Source: Polynucleobacter sp. KF022 (GTDB lineage Bacteria > Pseudomonadota > Gammaproteobacteria > Burkholderiales > Burkholderiaceae). Taken from it: a DNA stretch of 64,000 nt. The notes under the pieces are model-generated. The model made no database searches, was not told the origin of the DNA, and saw only the letters and a list, made by a program, of their open reading frames with translations. The translations under genes were made by a program, and so were the position numbers. Positions 52,221 to 61,934 of this stretch are shown piece after piece. The stretch is from the NCBI RefSeq assembly GCF_027924105.1, contig NZ_AP026972.1, forward strand, positions 186,001-250,000. The letters run 5' to 3'. Position 1 is the first letter of the stretch, and every line of letters starts with the position of its first letter.

Positions 52221-52234
52221 TCAAAGATAGAGAC

Positions 52235-52762
52235 ATGAATGTAAATTCCCTGCGTCGCGCAATGCTTGGTTTGATTGCTACTGCACCTCTAGGTGGATTG
52301 CTTGCTTGTGGCTATCGTTTGCGCGGCATGGTCGATGTACCTTTCAAAGTCATTGCCATTACTGGTAATCCATCGCCACCTTTACGGGCAGATTTGCAGA
52401 CAGCAATTTTGACTGGTACCGATGCCAAGGTCGCTATCTACCCCAAAGATGCTGATCTCATTCTAGAAATTACCAATGACATTCAGGGTCGCGAGATATT
52501 GGCTTATAACGCTAGTGGTCAGGTGTCAGCCTATCGCTTAAACATTCGCGTTGGCTTTAGAGCATTTGATTTGAGTGGGGCTGAAGTGATTCCAGAGGCT
52601 GAGATTTATATGACACGCGATATGGACTTTACGGTGTCTACAGTTCTGGCAACAGACGTACAAATGCAGCAGTTCATAACGCTGATGCGTAAAGACTTGG
52701 CTATTCAAATATTGCGTCGTGTAGCGGCAGCCGCTAAGGCACCGCAAGCCCGTTCTTTTTAG
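52235..52762 (+). CDS. lptE: LPS-assembly lipoprotein LptE
   Basis: Outer-membrane lipoprotein that plugs LptD and supports LPS insertion. Signal peptide with lipobox LLAC (C25) followed by GYRLRG, the usual LptE start, then a 150-residue periplasmic domain. Length 175. The leuS-lptE-holA order is conserved in proteobacteria. Confidence 0.92.
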   Translation: MNVNSLRRAMLGLIATAPLGGLLACGYRLRGMVDVPFKVIAITGNPSPPLRADLQTAILTGTDAKVAIYPKDADLILEITNDIQGREILAYNASGQVSAYRLNIRVGFRAFDLSGAEVIPEAEIYMTRDMDFTVSTVLATDVQMQQFITLMRKDLAIQILRRVAAAAKAPQARSF

Positions 52763-52777
52763 GTAAACAGAGCTCGC

Positions 52778-53839
52778 ATGGTTAAAGTCGATGCCTTGCA
52801 AGTGCACCTTAAGTCCCTAAGTTCAGGCGGCGTAATGTTGCCGCTATATATTTTTAGTGGCGATGAGCCGCTATTAATGATGGAGGCGATGGACCAACTG
52901 AGGGCTGTCGCAAAAAAACAGAACTTTACTGAGCGTGAGGTGTTGCTGCAGGAGCGTGGATTTGACTGGAGTGCGCTATTAAGTGCAGGCCAGACTATGT
53001 CCTTGTTTGGTGATAAGCGATGGGTAGAGTTACGCATCCCAACTGGCAAGCCTGGGCGCGATGGAGCGGATGCCTTAAAACAGTTTGCAACTCAAATTGC
53101 TGCGCAGTCAGCGGGTTCCGAAGGTCCCGATACTGTGGTTTGTATCGTTTTGCCTCGCTTGGATGGCAAGACTAAAACCTCAGCATGGTTTAGTGCTTTG
53201 GATGATGCGGGTATGGCAATTCAGATTGATTCCTTGGATCGCAGTCATTTGCCGCAGTGGATTGCAGGACGTCTTAAGCGTCAAGATCAAGAGGTTGAGC
53301 CGGGTCCTGAAGGTCAACGTGCACTTCAATTTATCGCTGATCAGGTGGAGGGTAATTTAATCGCTGCCCATCAAGAAATTCTGAAACTAGGTCTGCTATA
53401 CCCCACGGGAAAATTAACTGAAGAGCAAATTCGTTCTTCCATTCTGAAGGTGGCGCGCTATAACGTCTTCGAATTAACTGAGGCAATGTTGGCTGGTGAT
53501 TTAGCACGATTAAATCGCATGCTTGATGGCTTAAAGGGTGAGGGTGAGCCGCTCGTGTTGATTCTATGGAGCGTAACGGAGGAGCTTCGGATACTATCTA
53601 AGCTAAAGGCGGCAAGTGATGCCGGCGAGTCTTTGCAAAACCTGATGCGTGCTAACCGGATATGGGGAAATAAGGAGCGCTTATACCCAGCGGCAATTAG
53701 AAGAGTTCAGCCTCTGAAATTACGAAGAGCTATGCAGGTAGCTGCCGGTTTAGATCGACAGGTAAAGGGGTTGCATGCTGCGGAGTTACCAGCTGATCCC
53801 TGGGATGGTTTGCGTTTAGTTGGAAATTTATTACGCTAA
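52778..53839 (+). CDS. holA: DNA polymerase III delta subunit
   Basis: Clamp-loader subunit that opens the beta clamp. The N-terminal YIFSGDEPLLMMEAMDQLR and the domain III RYNVFELTEAMLAGD segments match HolA. Length 353. Sixteen bases after lptE. Confidence 0.94.
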   Translation: MVKVDALQVHLKSLSSGGVMLPLYIFSGDEPLLMMEAMDQLRAVAKKQNFTEREVLLQERGFDWSALLSAGQTMSLFGDKRWVELRIPTGKPGRDGADALKQFATQIAAQSAGSEGPDTVVCIVLPRLDGKTKTSAWFSALDDAGMAIQIDSLDRSHLPQWIAGRLKRQDQEVEPGPEGQRALQFIADQVEGNLIAAHQEILKLGLLYPTGKLTEEQIRSSILKVARYNVFELTEAMLAGDLARLNRMLDGLKGEGEPLVLILWSVTEELRILSKLKAASDAGESLQNLMRANRIWGNKERLYPAAIRRVQPLKLRRAMQVAAGLDRQVKGLHAAELPADPWDGLRLVGNLLR

Positions 53840-53903
53840 GAGAATTATTTAGTAAATACATAACAGTTTATAAAGTAACAAGAGAGCAACAAGAGAATAC
53901 AAA

Positions 53904-55181
53904 ATGAGTTCAGCGATTCAAGTAATGATGCAAGATATTGGAATGCGAGCGCGAGCGGCATCGCGTGCAATGGCGCGTGCATCAAGTGAGCAAAAGAATC
54001 AAGCTTTATTGCACATTGCTAAAGTGGTTCGTCAAAAGACAGATGAGATTCAGCGAGTGAATCAAGTGGACGTGGAGCGTGCCAAGGCAAATGGTCAAGA
54101 TGCAGCTTTTGTAGATCGCTTAACGATGACACCAAAAACCATTGAAACGATGGCTTTAGGTTTAGAGCAAATTGTTTCGTTAGAAGATCCTATTGGCAAA
54201 ATTACACCCTTACAAAAACAGGCTTCAGGTATTGAGCTTGGACAAATGCGCGTACCATTGGGTGTCATCGGCATTATTTATGAGTCACGTCCCAATGTCA
54301 CTATTGATGCAGCTGCTTTGTGCTTAAAGTCCGGCAATGCCGTGATTCTGCGTGGTGGCTCTGAGGCGATTGATTCCAATACTTTATTGGCCCAGATTAT
54401 TCAAGAAGGTTTGGCAGCTGCTGGCTTGCCTAAGGATGCAGTGCAAGTAGTGACAACAACTGATCGCAGTGCCGTTGGTGAAATGATCACCATGACTCAA
54501 TATATTGATGTCATCGTGCCACGGGGCGGAAAGAGCTTGATCGCACGGTTGATGGCTGAAGCACGGGTTCCAATGATCAAGCACTTAGATGGTATCTGTC
54601 ATACCTATATAGATTCCGATGCTGATGTAGCAATGGCCGTAAAGGTATGTGATAACGCCAAGACTCAACGCTATGCTCCATGTAATGCAATGGAGACTTT
54701 GTTGGTGAATCAAGAGATTGCAAATAAAGTACTACCAACCCTTTGTAAGATTTACCAAGATAAGGGCGTAGAGCTACGCGTTGATTCATTAACTCGTAAA
54801 ACACTAGAGTCCAATGGCTTCCAGAATTTAGTCGATGCCAAAGAAGAAGATTGGCAAACCGAGTATTTAGCACCAATTCTGTCAATTAAGACTGTCGCCA
54901 ATATTGATGAGGCGATGAATCACATTGAACAATATGGCAGTAAGCACACGGATGCCATCATTACTAATGACAAATCCAAAGCCGATCGTTTCTTGCGTGA
55001 AGTTGATAGCGCCAGCGTGATGGTCAATGCTAGTACGCGTTTTGCAGATGGTTTTGAGTATGGCCTGGGCGCTGAAATTGGGATCTCAAATGACAAACTA
55101 CATGCTCGTGGCCCTGTTGGTCTGGATGGTTTGACTTCTCTGAAGTATGTCGTCATGGGTCATGGCGAGATCCGCACTTAA
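53904..55181 (+). CDS. proA: Gamma-glutamyl phosphate reductase
   Basis: Second step of proline synthesis, reducing glutamyl phosphate from ProB (11521-12303). PLGVIGIIYESRPNVTIDA, GGSEAIDSN and the catalytic-cysteine region RYAPCNAMETLLV are diagnostic. Length 425. The two proline genes are about 42 kb apart here rather than in one operon. Confidence 0.97.
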   Translation: MSSAIQVMMQDIGMRARAASRAMARASSEQKNQALLHIAKVVRQKTDEIQRVNQVDVERAKANGQDAAFVDRLTMTPKTIETMALGLEQIVSLEDPIGKITPLQKQASGIELGQMRVPLGVIGIIYESRPNVTIDAAALCLKSGNAVILRGGSEAIDSNTLLAQIIQEGLAAAGLPKDAVQVVTTTDRSAVGEMITMTQYIDVIVPRGGKSLIARLMAEARVPMIKHLDGICHTYIDSDADVAMAVKVCDNAKTQRYAPCNAMETLLVNQEIANKVLPTLCKIYQDKGVELRVDSLTRKTLESNGFQNLVDAKEEDWQTEYLAPILSIKTVANIDEAMNHIEQYGSKHTDAIITNDKSKADRFLREVDSASVMVNASTRFADGFEYGLGAEIGISNDKLHARGPVGLDGLTSLKYVVMGHGEIRT

Positions 55182-55202
55182 ATTTAATAGAAAAGATTCA
55201 AT

Positions 55203-55628
55203 ATGAGTAATGCCTATCTCTGGGTCAAAACCTTTCACATCGTATTTATTACCTCGTGGTTCGCTGGCTTGTTTTACCTACCCAGAATTTTTGTCAATCT
55301 GGCTGAAGAGAAAAATGCTGAATCTTATGCTCGTTTGTTAGGTATGGCTGACCGTCTATTTCGGTTTATGACTATTTTGGCGGTGCCGGCAATCTTGTTG
55401 GGCCTGACTCTCTGGCTACACTTTGGCATTGGTCGCGGTGATACCTGGATGCACGCTAAATTATTATTTGTGATTCTAGTGATTGGTTATCACCATGCAT
55501 GTTTAAGCTTGCTAAAGAAGTTCCGTACCGGTGTGAATAAGCGTTCAGGTGTTTGGTTTCGTTGGTTTAATGAAGTACCGGTCATTTTGCTAGTCGTCAT
55601 TGTTGCTTTAGTGCTTTTCAAACCATAA
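55203..55628 (+). CDS. hemJ: Protoporphyrinogen oxidase HemJ (CopD/UPF0093 family)
   Basis: Membrane protein of 141 residues with four hydrophobic segments. The conserved histidine in VKTFHIVFITSWFAGLFYLPR and the lysine in MHAKLLFV are the HemJ features. It converts protoporphyrinogen IX to protoporphyrin IX, later in the haem pathway than HemL encoded 1.7 kb downstream. Confidence 0.88.
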   Translation: MSNAYLWVKTFHIVFITSWFAGLFYLPRIFVNLAEEKNAESYARLLGMADRLFRFMTILAVPAILLGLTLWLHFGIGRGDTWMHAKLLFVILVIGYHHACLSLLKKFRTGVNKRSGVWFRWFNEVPVILLVVIVALVLFKP

Positions 55629-55666
55629 AGCTGCCTCATTTTTAATTTTTTTAGACTGTTAGCCCC

Positions 55667-57109
55667 ATGAGATTTTTTGTTGTATGTCCAGGCGGTTTAG
55701 AAGTGCCGCTTGCCCAGGAGCTCGCAGAGATTGCTGGACGCCCAGAATGCAAGGCTTTAGGGGCTTGGGTAATAGATCCGACACCTACAAGTCCGACTGG
55801 TGGCGTTGGTCTTGCTGCGCCATTATCTGCAGCAATGGCGCTAAATCTACACTCCAGAATTGCAAGCCGTGTTCTATTGCAAATGACTCAAGCACCCTAT
55901 AGGCAAGAAGAAGATTTGTATAAGTTGGCTAGCGGTTTAGCGTGGGAGGAGTGGTTTACCTCCAAGCAAACTTTGCGTGTGGATGTGACGGCACATCGGT
56001 CTCCTTTAAAAAGTTTAAATTTTGCAACGCTCAAAATTAAAGATGCGATTGTGGATCGCTTGCGTGATGTCACCGGTGACCGGCCTAGTATTGATACCGC
56101 TTTCCCAGATGTGCGCGTACAGGCCCATTTAACAGCAACCCAAGTTGCGATTTATTTGGATACTTCTGGAGAGGCTCTATTTAAGCGTGGCTGGCGTGAT
56201 GAAAAAGGGGATGCACCCCTAAAAGAAAATTTAGCAGCCGGCATCTTGTCGTTCACTGCCTGGAAGCCTGGGCAAACTTTATTTGACCCAATGTGCGGTA
56301 GTGGCACTTTTTTAATTGAGGCTGCTCAGATAGCTTTGTCTATTCCGCCTGGGGCGATTCGCGCAGGAATGTATGGCGATGATGCTAAGCCTAGCAGGCT
56401 GGCTTATCGCCCCCTGATTACCTCTGCACATGGCTTTGGATTTCAGAGGCTTAAGCCATTTAATGAGTCTGCTGAACAAAAGCGTTGGGTAGATTTAAAA
56501 GAGGGCGCTCTAGCGCAAATGTTAGAAAAGCGTAAACAGTTCCCTGGAGTTGATGCTTTACAAATTACCGGTGGCGATATTAATGAAAAATTAGTGTCGA
56601 TGTTTAAGGGCAACTGGCAAAGAGCGCAGTTACCTGACCAGCCGGTAGTCCGTCAAATTGATGCCCTTGCTGCTAAGCCTCCAGGTGGAGTTGGTGAAGG
56701 AGTGATGTTGTTAAATCCACCTTATGGTGAGCGTCTAGTGATTAAAGGTGGTCGCGGACAAGATCGCGCTGCCAATCAAGATGCTCGATACGACGACGTG
56801 GATGAACCAGATAACCGCTTTGAACTGAATTTAGAGACTGGTCGTCAAAGTGCTAAACGTTCTAGCCGTGAATCATTAAAAAAACTACAGGCCCAAGAAG
56901 AGCAAGATCCAAAATTTGTGGAGTTTTTGCGTCAGTTTGGCCAGCATTTGAAAGATGACTTTGGTGGCTGGAATATATTCGTTTTAACTGCAGATATGGC
57001 CCTACCGGGTCAATTGCGTATTAAAGAATCCAAGCGTACCCCTTTATTTAACGGCCCTCTTGAGTGTCGTCTATTTAAGTTTGAGATGCATGCAAAGCGA
57101 CCTACTTAA
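55667..57109 (+). CDS. THUMP-domain class I SAM-dependent RNA methyltransferase (RlmL/RlmK-N-like)
   Basis: This 480-residue protein has a ferredoxin-like/THUMP N-terminal half (about 1-165) and an UPF0020 methyltransferase domain: DPMCGSGTFLIEAA (SAM site) and LLNPPYGERL (N2-guanine motif). E. coli RlmL methylates G2445 of 23S rRNA; this protein matches its N-terminal part without the RlmK domain. An acidic/basic insert (about 360-405) separates NPPYGERL from the end. Confidence 0.88.
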   Translation: MRFFVVCPGGLEVPLAQELAEIAGRPECKALGAWVIDPTPTSPTGGVGLAAPLSAAMALNLHSRIASRVLLQMTQAPYRQEEDLYKLASGLAWEEWFTSKQTLRVDVTAHRSPLKSLNFATLKIKDAIVDRLRDVTGDRPSIDTAFPDVRVQAHLTATQVAIYLDTSGEALFKRGWRDEKGDAPLKENLAAGILSFTAWKPGQTLFDPMCGSGTFLIEAAQIALSIPPGAIRAGMYGDDAKPSRLAYRPLITSAHGFGFQRLKPFNESAEQKRWVDLKEGALAQMLEKRKQFPGVDALQITGGDINEKLVSMFKGNWQRAQLPDQPVVRQIDALAAKPPGGVGEGVMLLNPPYGERLVIKGGRGQDRAANQDARYDDVDEPDNRFELNLETGRQSAKRSSRESLKKLQAQEEQDPKFVEFLRQFGQHLKDDFGGWNIFVLTADMALPGQLRIKESKRTPLFNGPLECRLFKFEMHAKRPT

Positions 57110-57175
57110 GTGGGCATAAAACCGTAAAATAAGACAACAAGTTAGAAGAAGTAAAGATAGGCGGAGAGCAAAGTA

Positions 57176-57346
57176 ATGGAATTTAAAACATATATGTGTT
57201 TAATCTGCGGTTGGGTTTATGACGAAGCTGCTGGTTTGCCTGATGAAGGCATTGCGCCAGGCACGCTTTGGAAGGATGTGCCGATGAATTGGACATGTCC
57301 GGAGTGCGGTGCCCGCAAAGAAGATTTTGAAATGATGGCAATTTAA
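57176..57346 (+). CDS. Rubredoxin
   Basis: Small iron-sulfur electron carrier of 56 residues. The two iron-binding knuckles are CLICGWVYDEAAG (C8, C11) and CPECGARKEDFE (C41, C44), with GTLWKDVPMNW between. GGCGGAGAGCAAAG lies just upstream of the ATG. It ends 12 bases before hemL, so they probably share a transcript; a rubredoxin beside hemL is known from other Burkholderiaceae. Confidence 0.97.
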   Translation: MEFKTYMCLICGWVYDEAAGLPDEGIAPGTLWKDVPMNWTCPECGARKEDFEMMAI

Positions 57347-57358
57347 TTAAAAACAATA

Positions 57359-58660
57359 ATGGCAAAAGTAGATCAAAACGAAGCGCTATTTGAGCGTGCG
57401 CAAAAGACAATTCCTGGGGGAGTGAACTCTCCGGTGAGGGCTTTCCGTCAGGTGGGCGGCACACCTCGTTTTGTTGCTAAAGCTAAGGGCCCTTATTTTT
57501 GGGATGCCAACGATAAGCGCTTTATCGATTTGATTATGTCTTGGGGCCCTATGATTGTGGGCCACGCAAATCCTGAAGTAGTAGCTGCAGTGCAGAAGGC
57601 CGCAGAAACTAGCTTTAGTTACGGCGCTCCAACTGAAGGTGAGATTGAGTTGGCAGAACGCATTTGCGCTTTGATGCCAAGCGTTGAGCAAGTGCGCATG
57701 GTTTCAAGTGGCACAGAGGCAACAATGAGTGCCTTGCGTTTAGCTCGTGGTTATACCGGCCGTGATTTGATTATTAAGTTTGAGGGTTGCTATCACGGTC
57801 ATGCTGATAGTCTTTTGGTAAAGGCAGGTTCGGGCTTACTAACCTTTGCGGACTCTACTCAGAATGCACCATCTTCAGGTGGTGTTCCACAGGATTTGGT
57901 GAAACATACTTTAGTTCTGCCATACAACGATGTGGCGGCAATTGAAGAGGTGTTTAAAAAACAGGGTGATCAAATTGCTGCTGTCATTATTGAGCCAATT
58001 GCTGGCAATATGAATTTAATTAAGCCATCGAAAGCATTTTTGGCTGCGATTAGATCTCTCACTAGTAAGCATGGTGCCGTACTTATCTATGACGAAGTGA
58101 TGACCGGTTTTAGGGTGGCTTTGGGTGGCGCCCAGTCCTTACAAGGTATTACTCCAGATTTGACATGCTTGGGCAAGGTAATGGGCGGTGGTATGCCGAT
58201 GGCAGCTTTTGGTGGCAAGAAAGAAATCATGTCTAAGCTTGCCCCTTTGGGCAATGTTTACCAGGCTGGAACGCTCTCTGGTAACCCAGTGGCTGTTGCT
58301 GCGGGTTTAAAGACATTAGAGATTATTTCTAGAGAAGGTTTCTATGAATGCCTGACAGGTCAGACTGAAAAACTCATGACTGGTCTTAAGGCGGCTGCAG
58401 ACAAAAATAAGATTCCTTTTGCAGTCGATAGTGAAGGCGGCATGTTTGGTTTTTACTTTGCTGATCATGTTCCGAATTCTTATGAAGCAGTAACCAAAAC
58501 TAATATTGATGCTTTTAAGAAATTCTTTCATCTGATGTTGGATGAAGGAGTGTACTTAGCACCATCAGCTTATGAGGCAGGATTCACTTCTATTGCGCAT
58601 GACAATGCTGTGCTAGATGAGATTATTGCTGCTGCTGAGACAGCATTTAAGAAGCTCTAA
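57359..58660 (+). CDS. hemL: Glutamate-1-semialdehyde 2,1-aminomutase
   Basis: PLP enzyme making 5-aminolevulinate in the C5 haem pathway. IPGGVNSPVRAF, GTEATMSALRLAR, IYDEVMTGFRVALGG and the PLP lysine K273 in CLGKVMGGGMP are clear. Length 433. Convergent with apaH. Confidence 0.97.
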   Translation: MAKVDQNEALFERAQKTIPGGVNSPVRAFRQVGGTPRFVAKAKGPYFWDANDKRFIDLIMSWGPMIVGHANPEVVAAVQKAAETSFSYGAPTEGEIELAERICALMPSVEQVRMVSSGTEATMSALRLARGYTGRDLIIKFEGCYHGHADSLLVKAGSGLLTFADSTQNAPSSGGVPQDLVKHTLVLPYNDVAAIEEVFKKQGDQIAAVIIEPIAGNMNLIKPSKAFLAAIRSLTSKHGAVLIYDEVMTGFRVALGGAQSLQGITPDLTCLGKVMGGGMPMAAFGGKKEIMSKLAPLGNVYQAGTLSGNPVAVAAGLKTLEIISREGFYECLTGQTEKLMTGLKAAADKNKIPFAVDSEGGMFGFYFADHVPNSYEAVTKTNIDAFKKFFHLMLDEGVYLAPSAYEAGFTSIAHDNAVLDEIIAAAETAFKKL

Positions 58661-58675
58661 AGTAGTATTTCTAAA

Positions 58676-59515
58676 CTACATCCGCAATGGATGGTCGTAG
58701 CCTTCTACTTGGGCGACATCTAATTTTTTACTGTCTTTATTCGAGTCTGCGATTTCTAGGGCAGTGAGCTTGCCGCCCCAAACGCAGCCGGTATCTAGGC
58801 CAATAACGTTGTGCTTGCGGAGTAAGCCCAACGTAGACCAGTGTCCGAAGTAAATTAAAGTATCAGTGGTTTTTCTATTAGGTGCCATAAACCAAGGGGT
58901 ATAGCCCTTCGGACCGTCTTCCAGGCCTTCTTTGCTCTCAAACTCCATCTGACCAGTCGGGCTGCAAAAACGCATTCTGGTTAGTGCATTGGTAATCACG
59001 CGTAAGCGTTCATATCCTTTTAGGGAGTTGCTCCACTTATTGGGTGTGTTGCCATACATATTGGATAGAAAAGTTTTATAAGACTTGCTACGCAATGCTT
59101 TTTCAACTTCTTGAGCGCATTCAATCGTCTGCTGTAAGTCCCATTGCGGCAGTACGCCTGCATGCACTGTCAGAACATTCCCATTGCTGAGTGCCATAGG
59201 GCGATGCCGCATCCAGTCAATAAGCTCTTCACGATCGGGTGCATGTAGGATCGGCTCAACGGTATCGAGGCCTTTTGTTTTGCGAAGACCGGCATCAATA
59301 GCAAGAAGGTGTAAGTCATGATTACCTAGGATGCATTCAGCGCGGCCAGATTCTTGTAATGTTTTTAAGTGCCGCAACGCCCCTAATGAATCAGGCCCGC
59401 GATTAACTAAGTCTCCCAGAAAAATCATTTTAGATTTTGGTGGAAGCTTTTTGACTAAGGCTTTTAATGAGGGTGCGCAGCCTTGCACATCACCTACGGC
59501 ATATATCTTGCTCAT
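58676..59515 (-). CDS. apaH: Bis(5'-nucleosyl)-tetraphosphatase, symmetrical
   Basis: Cleaves diadenosine tetraphosphate to two ADP and can decap Np4-capped RNA. Metallophosphatase motifs GDVQGC, FLGDLVNRGPDS and GNHDLHLL are present. Length 279. Follows phrB by 38 bases on the minus strand. Confidence 0.95.
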   Translation of the reverse strand: MSKIYAVGDVQGCAPSLKALVKKLPPKSKMIFLGDLVNRGPDSLGALRHLKTLQESGRAECILGNHDLHLLAIDAGLRKTKGLDTVEPILHAPDREELIDWMRHRPMALSNGNVLTVHAGVLPQWDLQQTIECAQEVEKALRSKSYKTFLSNMYGNTPNKWSNSLKGYERLRVITNALTRMRFCSPTGQMEFESKEGLEDGPKGYTPWFMAPNRKTTDTLIYFGHWSTLGLLRKHNVIGLDTGCVWGGKLTALEIADSNKDSKKLDVAQVEGYDHPLRM

Positions 59516-59553
59516 ATCTTATCTTAAAGCCGAATCCAAAGATATTGCAGGGG

Positions 59554-61026
59554 CTAGACGATTTTTTTGACAACGCTATATCGCACTAAAGTCTTTTTGC
59601 GTGCTTCATCGTGATCCACTATCGGTAGGGGGTAATCTCTTCCAATGAGAATGCCTGCAGCCTCTAGCTCAATATGGCCGGCCTTCCATGGGGCATGAAT
59701 TGACTTCTTGGAAAGCTTGCTTAGCTGAGGAAGATAGCGTTTGATGAACTTACCCTCAGGATCAAATTTTTCTGATTGGGTGATCGGATTAAAGATCCGA
59801 AAATAAGGTTGAGCATCGCAGCCTGACGAGGAAGCCCATTGCCAGCCACCATTATTGGAAGATAGTTCAAAGTCATTGAGGTGTTCTGCAAAATAAGCCT
59901 CACCCCAGCGCCAATCAACGCCCAAATCTTTTGTTAAAAAACTGGCTACGACCATACGCAGACGATTGTGCATATAGCCACTTTGATTGAGTTGATGCAT
60001 GGCTGCGTCAACTAGTGGGTAACCCGTTTTGCCCTCACACCAAGCGGTAAATAATTTTTTGGCTGTAGCTCCACTCTCCCAAGCAATATTATCGTAGTCG
60101 GGTTTAAATGACGCACCTTTTGCAAGGCGAGGGTGATTGGCCAGAATCATGAAATAGAAATCGCGCCAGATTAATTCGCTTAGCCAAATGGTGGCGCCCA
60201 TGCTACCTGCTAGCATACGGCGATGCGCTTCACGCACCAATCCGCGGATAGAGAGCATGCCAAAACGTAAGTGTGTAGAGAGGTAACTCACTCCTTTAAT
60301 TGCAGGAAAGTCTCTGCCAATTTGGTATTGATCAATACGGGATAGAAAATCCTTTAAAAAGGCTTGACCACCTTCTGAACCAGGTGGCAAATAGCTCTCA
60401 ATACCAGTGGAGCAAAAGCCCATTGACTTAAGTGAGGGGAGTGGCTCATTCAGTTTTTTGGGAATGGCTGCAAATTGATCTGGTTTTGCCTTGCATGAAT
60501 AAGCTGCCAGATCTTTTTCTTGCAGCGTTTTGAGCCAATTATTTTTGTAAGGTGTAAAGATGGAAAAGACAGTATTCGAATTAGTGAGAATTTCTTTCTT
60601 CTCAAAGATCACTTGATCTTTAAAAGTCTCAAAACCAATTCCTTGTTTTTCTAATGCTGTTTTAACAGTTTCGTCGCGTTCAATAGCCGAGGGTTCATAG
60701 TCATGATTGGTAAAGACAGTATTTACACCTAATTCTTTAGCAATTTCTGGAATACATTGAGTTGGCTTTCCAAAGCGGACAATCAGCCCTCCGCCTTGTT
60801 TTCTTAGCTCATCATCAATTTGCTTGATGCCCTGCCAAATAAAGTCTACCCGGCGGTCGTGCTTTAGCCCATTGGTATCTAGTTCGCCCTTCAATAGGGG
60901 TTGAAGAATATCGGAATCAAAAATAAAAGTAAGCCATACCTGGCCACATTCCTTGAGAGCGTGGTGAAGGGCGGCATTGTCATAAAGGCGGAGGTCGCGG
61001 CGGAGCCAAACAAGAGCTTTTTGCAT
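59554..61026 (-). CDS. phrB: Deoxyribodipyrimidine photolyase
   Basis: Light-driven repair of cyclobutane pyrimidine dimers. LVWLRRDLRLYDNAAL start, antenna-binding N-domain (1-130) and FAD-binding C-domain with WLSELIWRDFYFMIL, the tryptophan-rich HNRLRMVVASFL and NNGGWQWASSSGCDAQPYFR-type motifs. Length 490. Divergent from the YdcF gene. Consistent with a sunlit aquatic habitat, by inference. Confidence 0.95.
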   Translation of the reverse strand: MQKALVWLRRDLRLYDNAALHHALKECGQVWLTFIFDSDILQPLLKGELDTNGLKHDRRVDFIWQGIKQIDDELRKQGGGLIVRFGKPTQCIPEIAKELGVNTVFTNHDYEPSAIERDETVKTALEKQGIGFETFKDQVIFEKKEILTNSNTVFSIFTPYKNNWLKTLQEKDLAAYSCKAKPDQFAAIPKKLNEPLPSLKSMGFCSTGIESYLPPGSEGGQAFLKDFLSRIDQYQIGRDFPAIKGVSYLSTHLRFGMLSIRGLVREAHRRMLAGSMGATIWLSELIWRDFYFMILANHPRLAKGASFKPDYDNIAWESGATAKKLFTAWCEGKTGYPLVDAAMHQLNQSGYMHNRLRMVVASFLTKDLGVDWRWGEAYFAEHLNDFELSSNNGGWQWASSSGCDAQPYFRIFNPITQSEKFDPEGKFIKRYLPQLSKLSKKSIHAPWKAGHIELEAAGILIGRDYPLPIVDHDEARKKTLVRYSVVKKIV

Positions 61027-61099
61027 AGCCCCTATATTAGGGCTTATTGGGGCAAAGTGCTGAAGGCCTAAAGTCTAGGACGGGTTAATATCGACGGTG

Positions 61100-61912
61100 A
61101 TGATGGATACAACCTTTTTTATTCTTGCGAATGTGGTGCAGTTTTGTATTGAGCCATTAAATTGGCTTTTGATCTTATTGCCCCTAAGCTTACTTTTTTT
61201 ACACCTCAGAAAGCCAGCGCTTTGTAAGCGGTTTCTTTTATTGGCACTACTCGACCTGGTACTTGTTGGCTGGATACCGAGCGCGGAGGTTTTTTTAAGG
61301 GCGATGGAAGATGCGGTACCCAAAAAGCCCCTTTCACAGTTTTCTGAAAAGGATATTGGTGGGATCATTATTTTGGGCGGCGCAATTGAGGGTGGGCAGA
61401 TCTCAATCGATAGAGGGGAGATTTCCATCCACTCTTCAGCTGAGCGTGTTACTAAGGCATTCGAGCTCATCCGAAAATACCCTGATCTTCCTTATATATT
61501 TAGTGGTTACTCAGCACGTCTGTTGCCTCAGGGCCTATCTGAAGCGGAGGCATTTAAACAGCTTGTTCAAGAGCAGAGTCTTAATGAGGCTATGGCGCAC
61601 TATGAGAATCAGTCCCGCAATACTTATGAGAACGTCCTTTTCATGAAGCCTATGATTGCTGAACATGGCTCTAAGAGCGATTCTGATCAACCAAAGCCTT
61701 GGCTTTTAATAACCTCAGCAAGCCATATGTACCGATCGGTCAAAATTTTTCAGAAACAGGGAATTCAAGTCATTCCCGTACCGGTGGATTACCAAACGGC
61801 CAATACCCTCCATTGGTGGAGGTTTGATTTGGAGGATGGGGCTCAAAATTGGAATAAATTAGCGCATGAAGTCATTGGTCTTGTGGGTTACTGGGTTACT
61901 GGAAAGATCTAG
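61100..61912 (+). CDS. YdcF/ElyC-family (DUF218) protein
   Basis: Inner-membrane protein of about 271 residues: two N-terminal hydrophobic segments (about 7-30, 40-60) and a DUF218 domain with IIILGGAI, SGYSARLL, NTYENVLFM and LLITSASHMYRSVKIF. E. coli ElyC of this family affects envelope and undecaprenyl-phosphate metabolism; the role here is not fixed. Start may be GTG 61097, ATG 61100 or ATG 61103; no clear ribosome site decides. Confidence 0.85.
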   Translation: MMDTTFFILANVVQFCIEPLNWLLILLPLSLLFLHLRKPALCKRFLLLALLDLVLVGWIPSAEVFLRAMEDAVPKKPLSQFSEKDIGGIIILGGAIEGGQISIDRGEISIHSSAERVTKAFELIRKYPDLPYIFSGYSARLLPQGLSEAEAFKQLVQEQSLNEAMAHYENQSRNTYENVLFMKPMIAEHGSKSDSDQPKPWLLITSASHMYRSVKIFQKQGIQVIPVPVDYQTANTLHWWRFDLEDGAQNWNKLAHEVIGLVGYWVTGKI

Positions 61913-61934
61913 ATATTCGGTAAAATAGACTCAT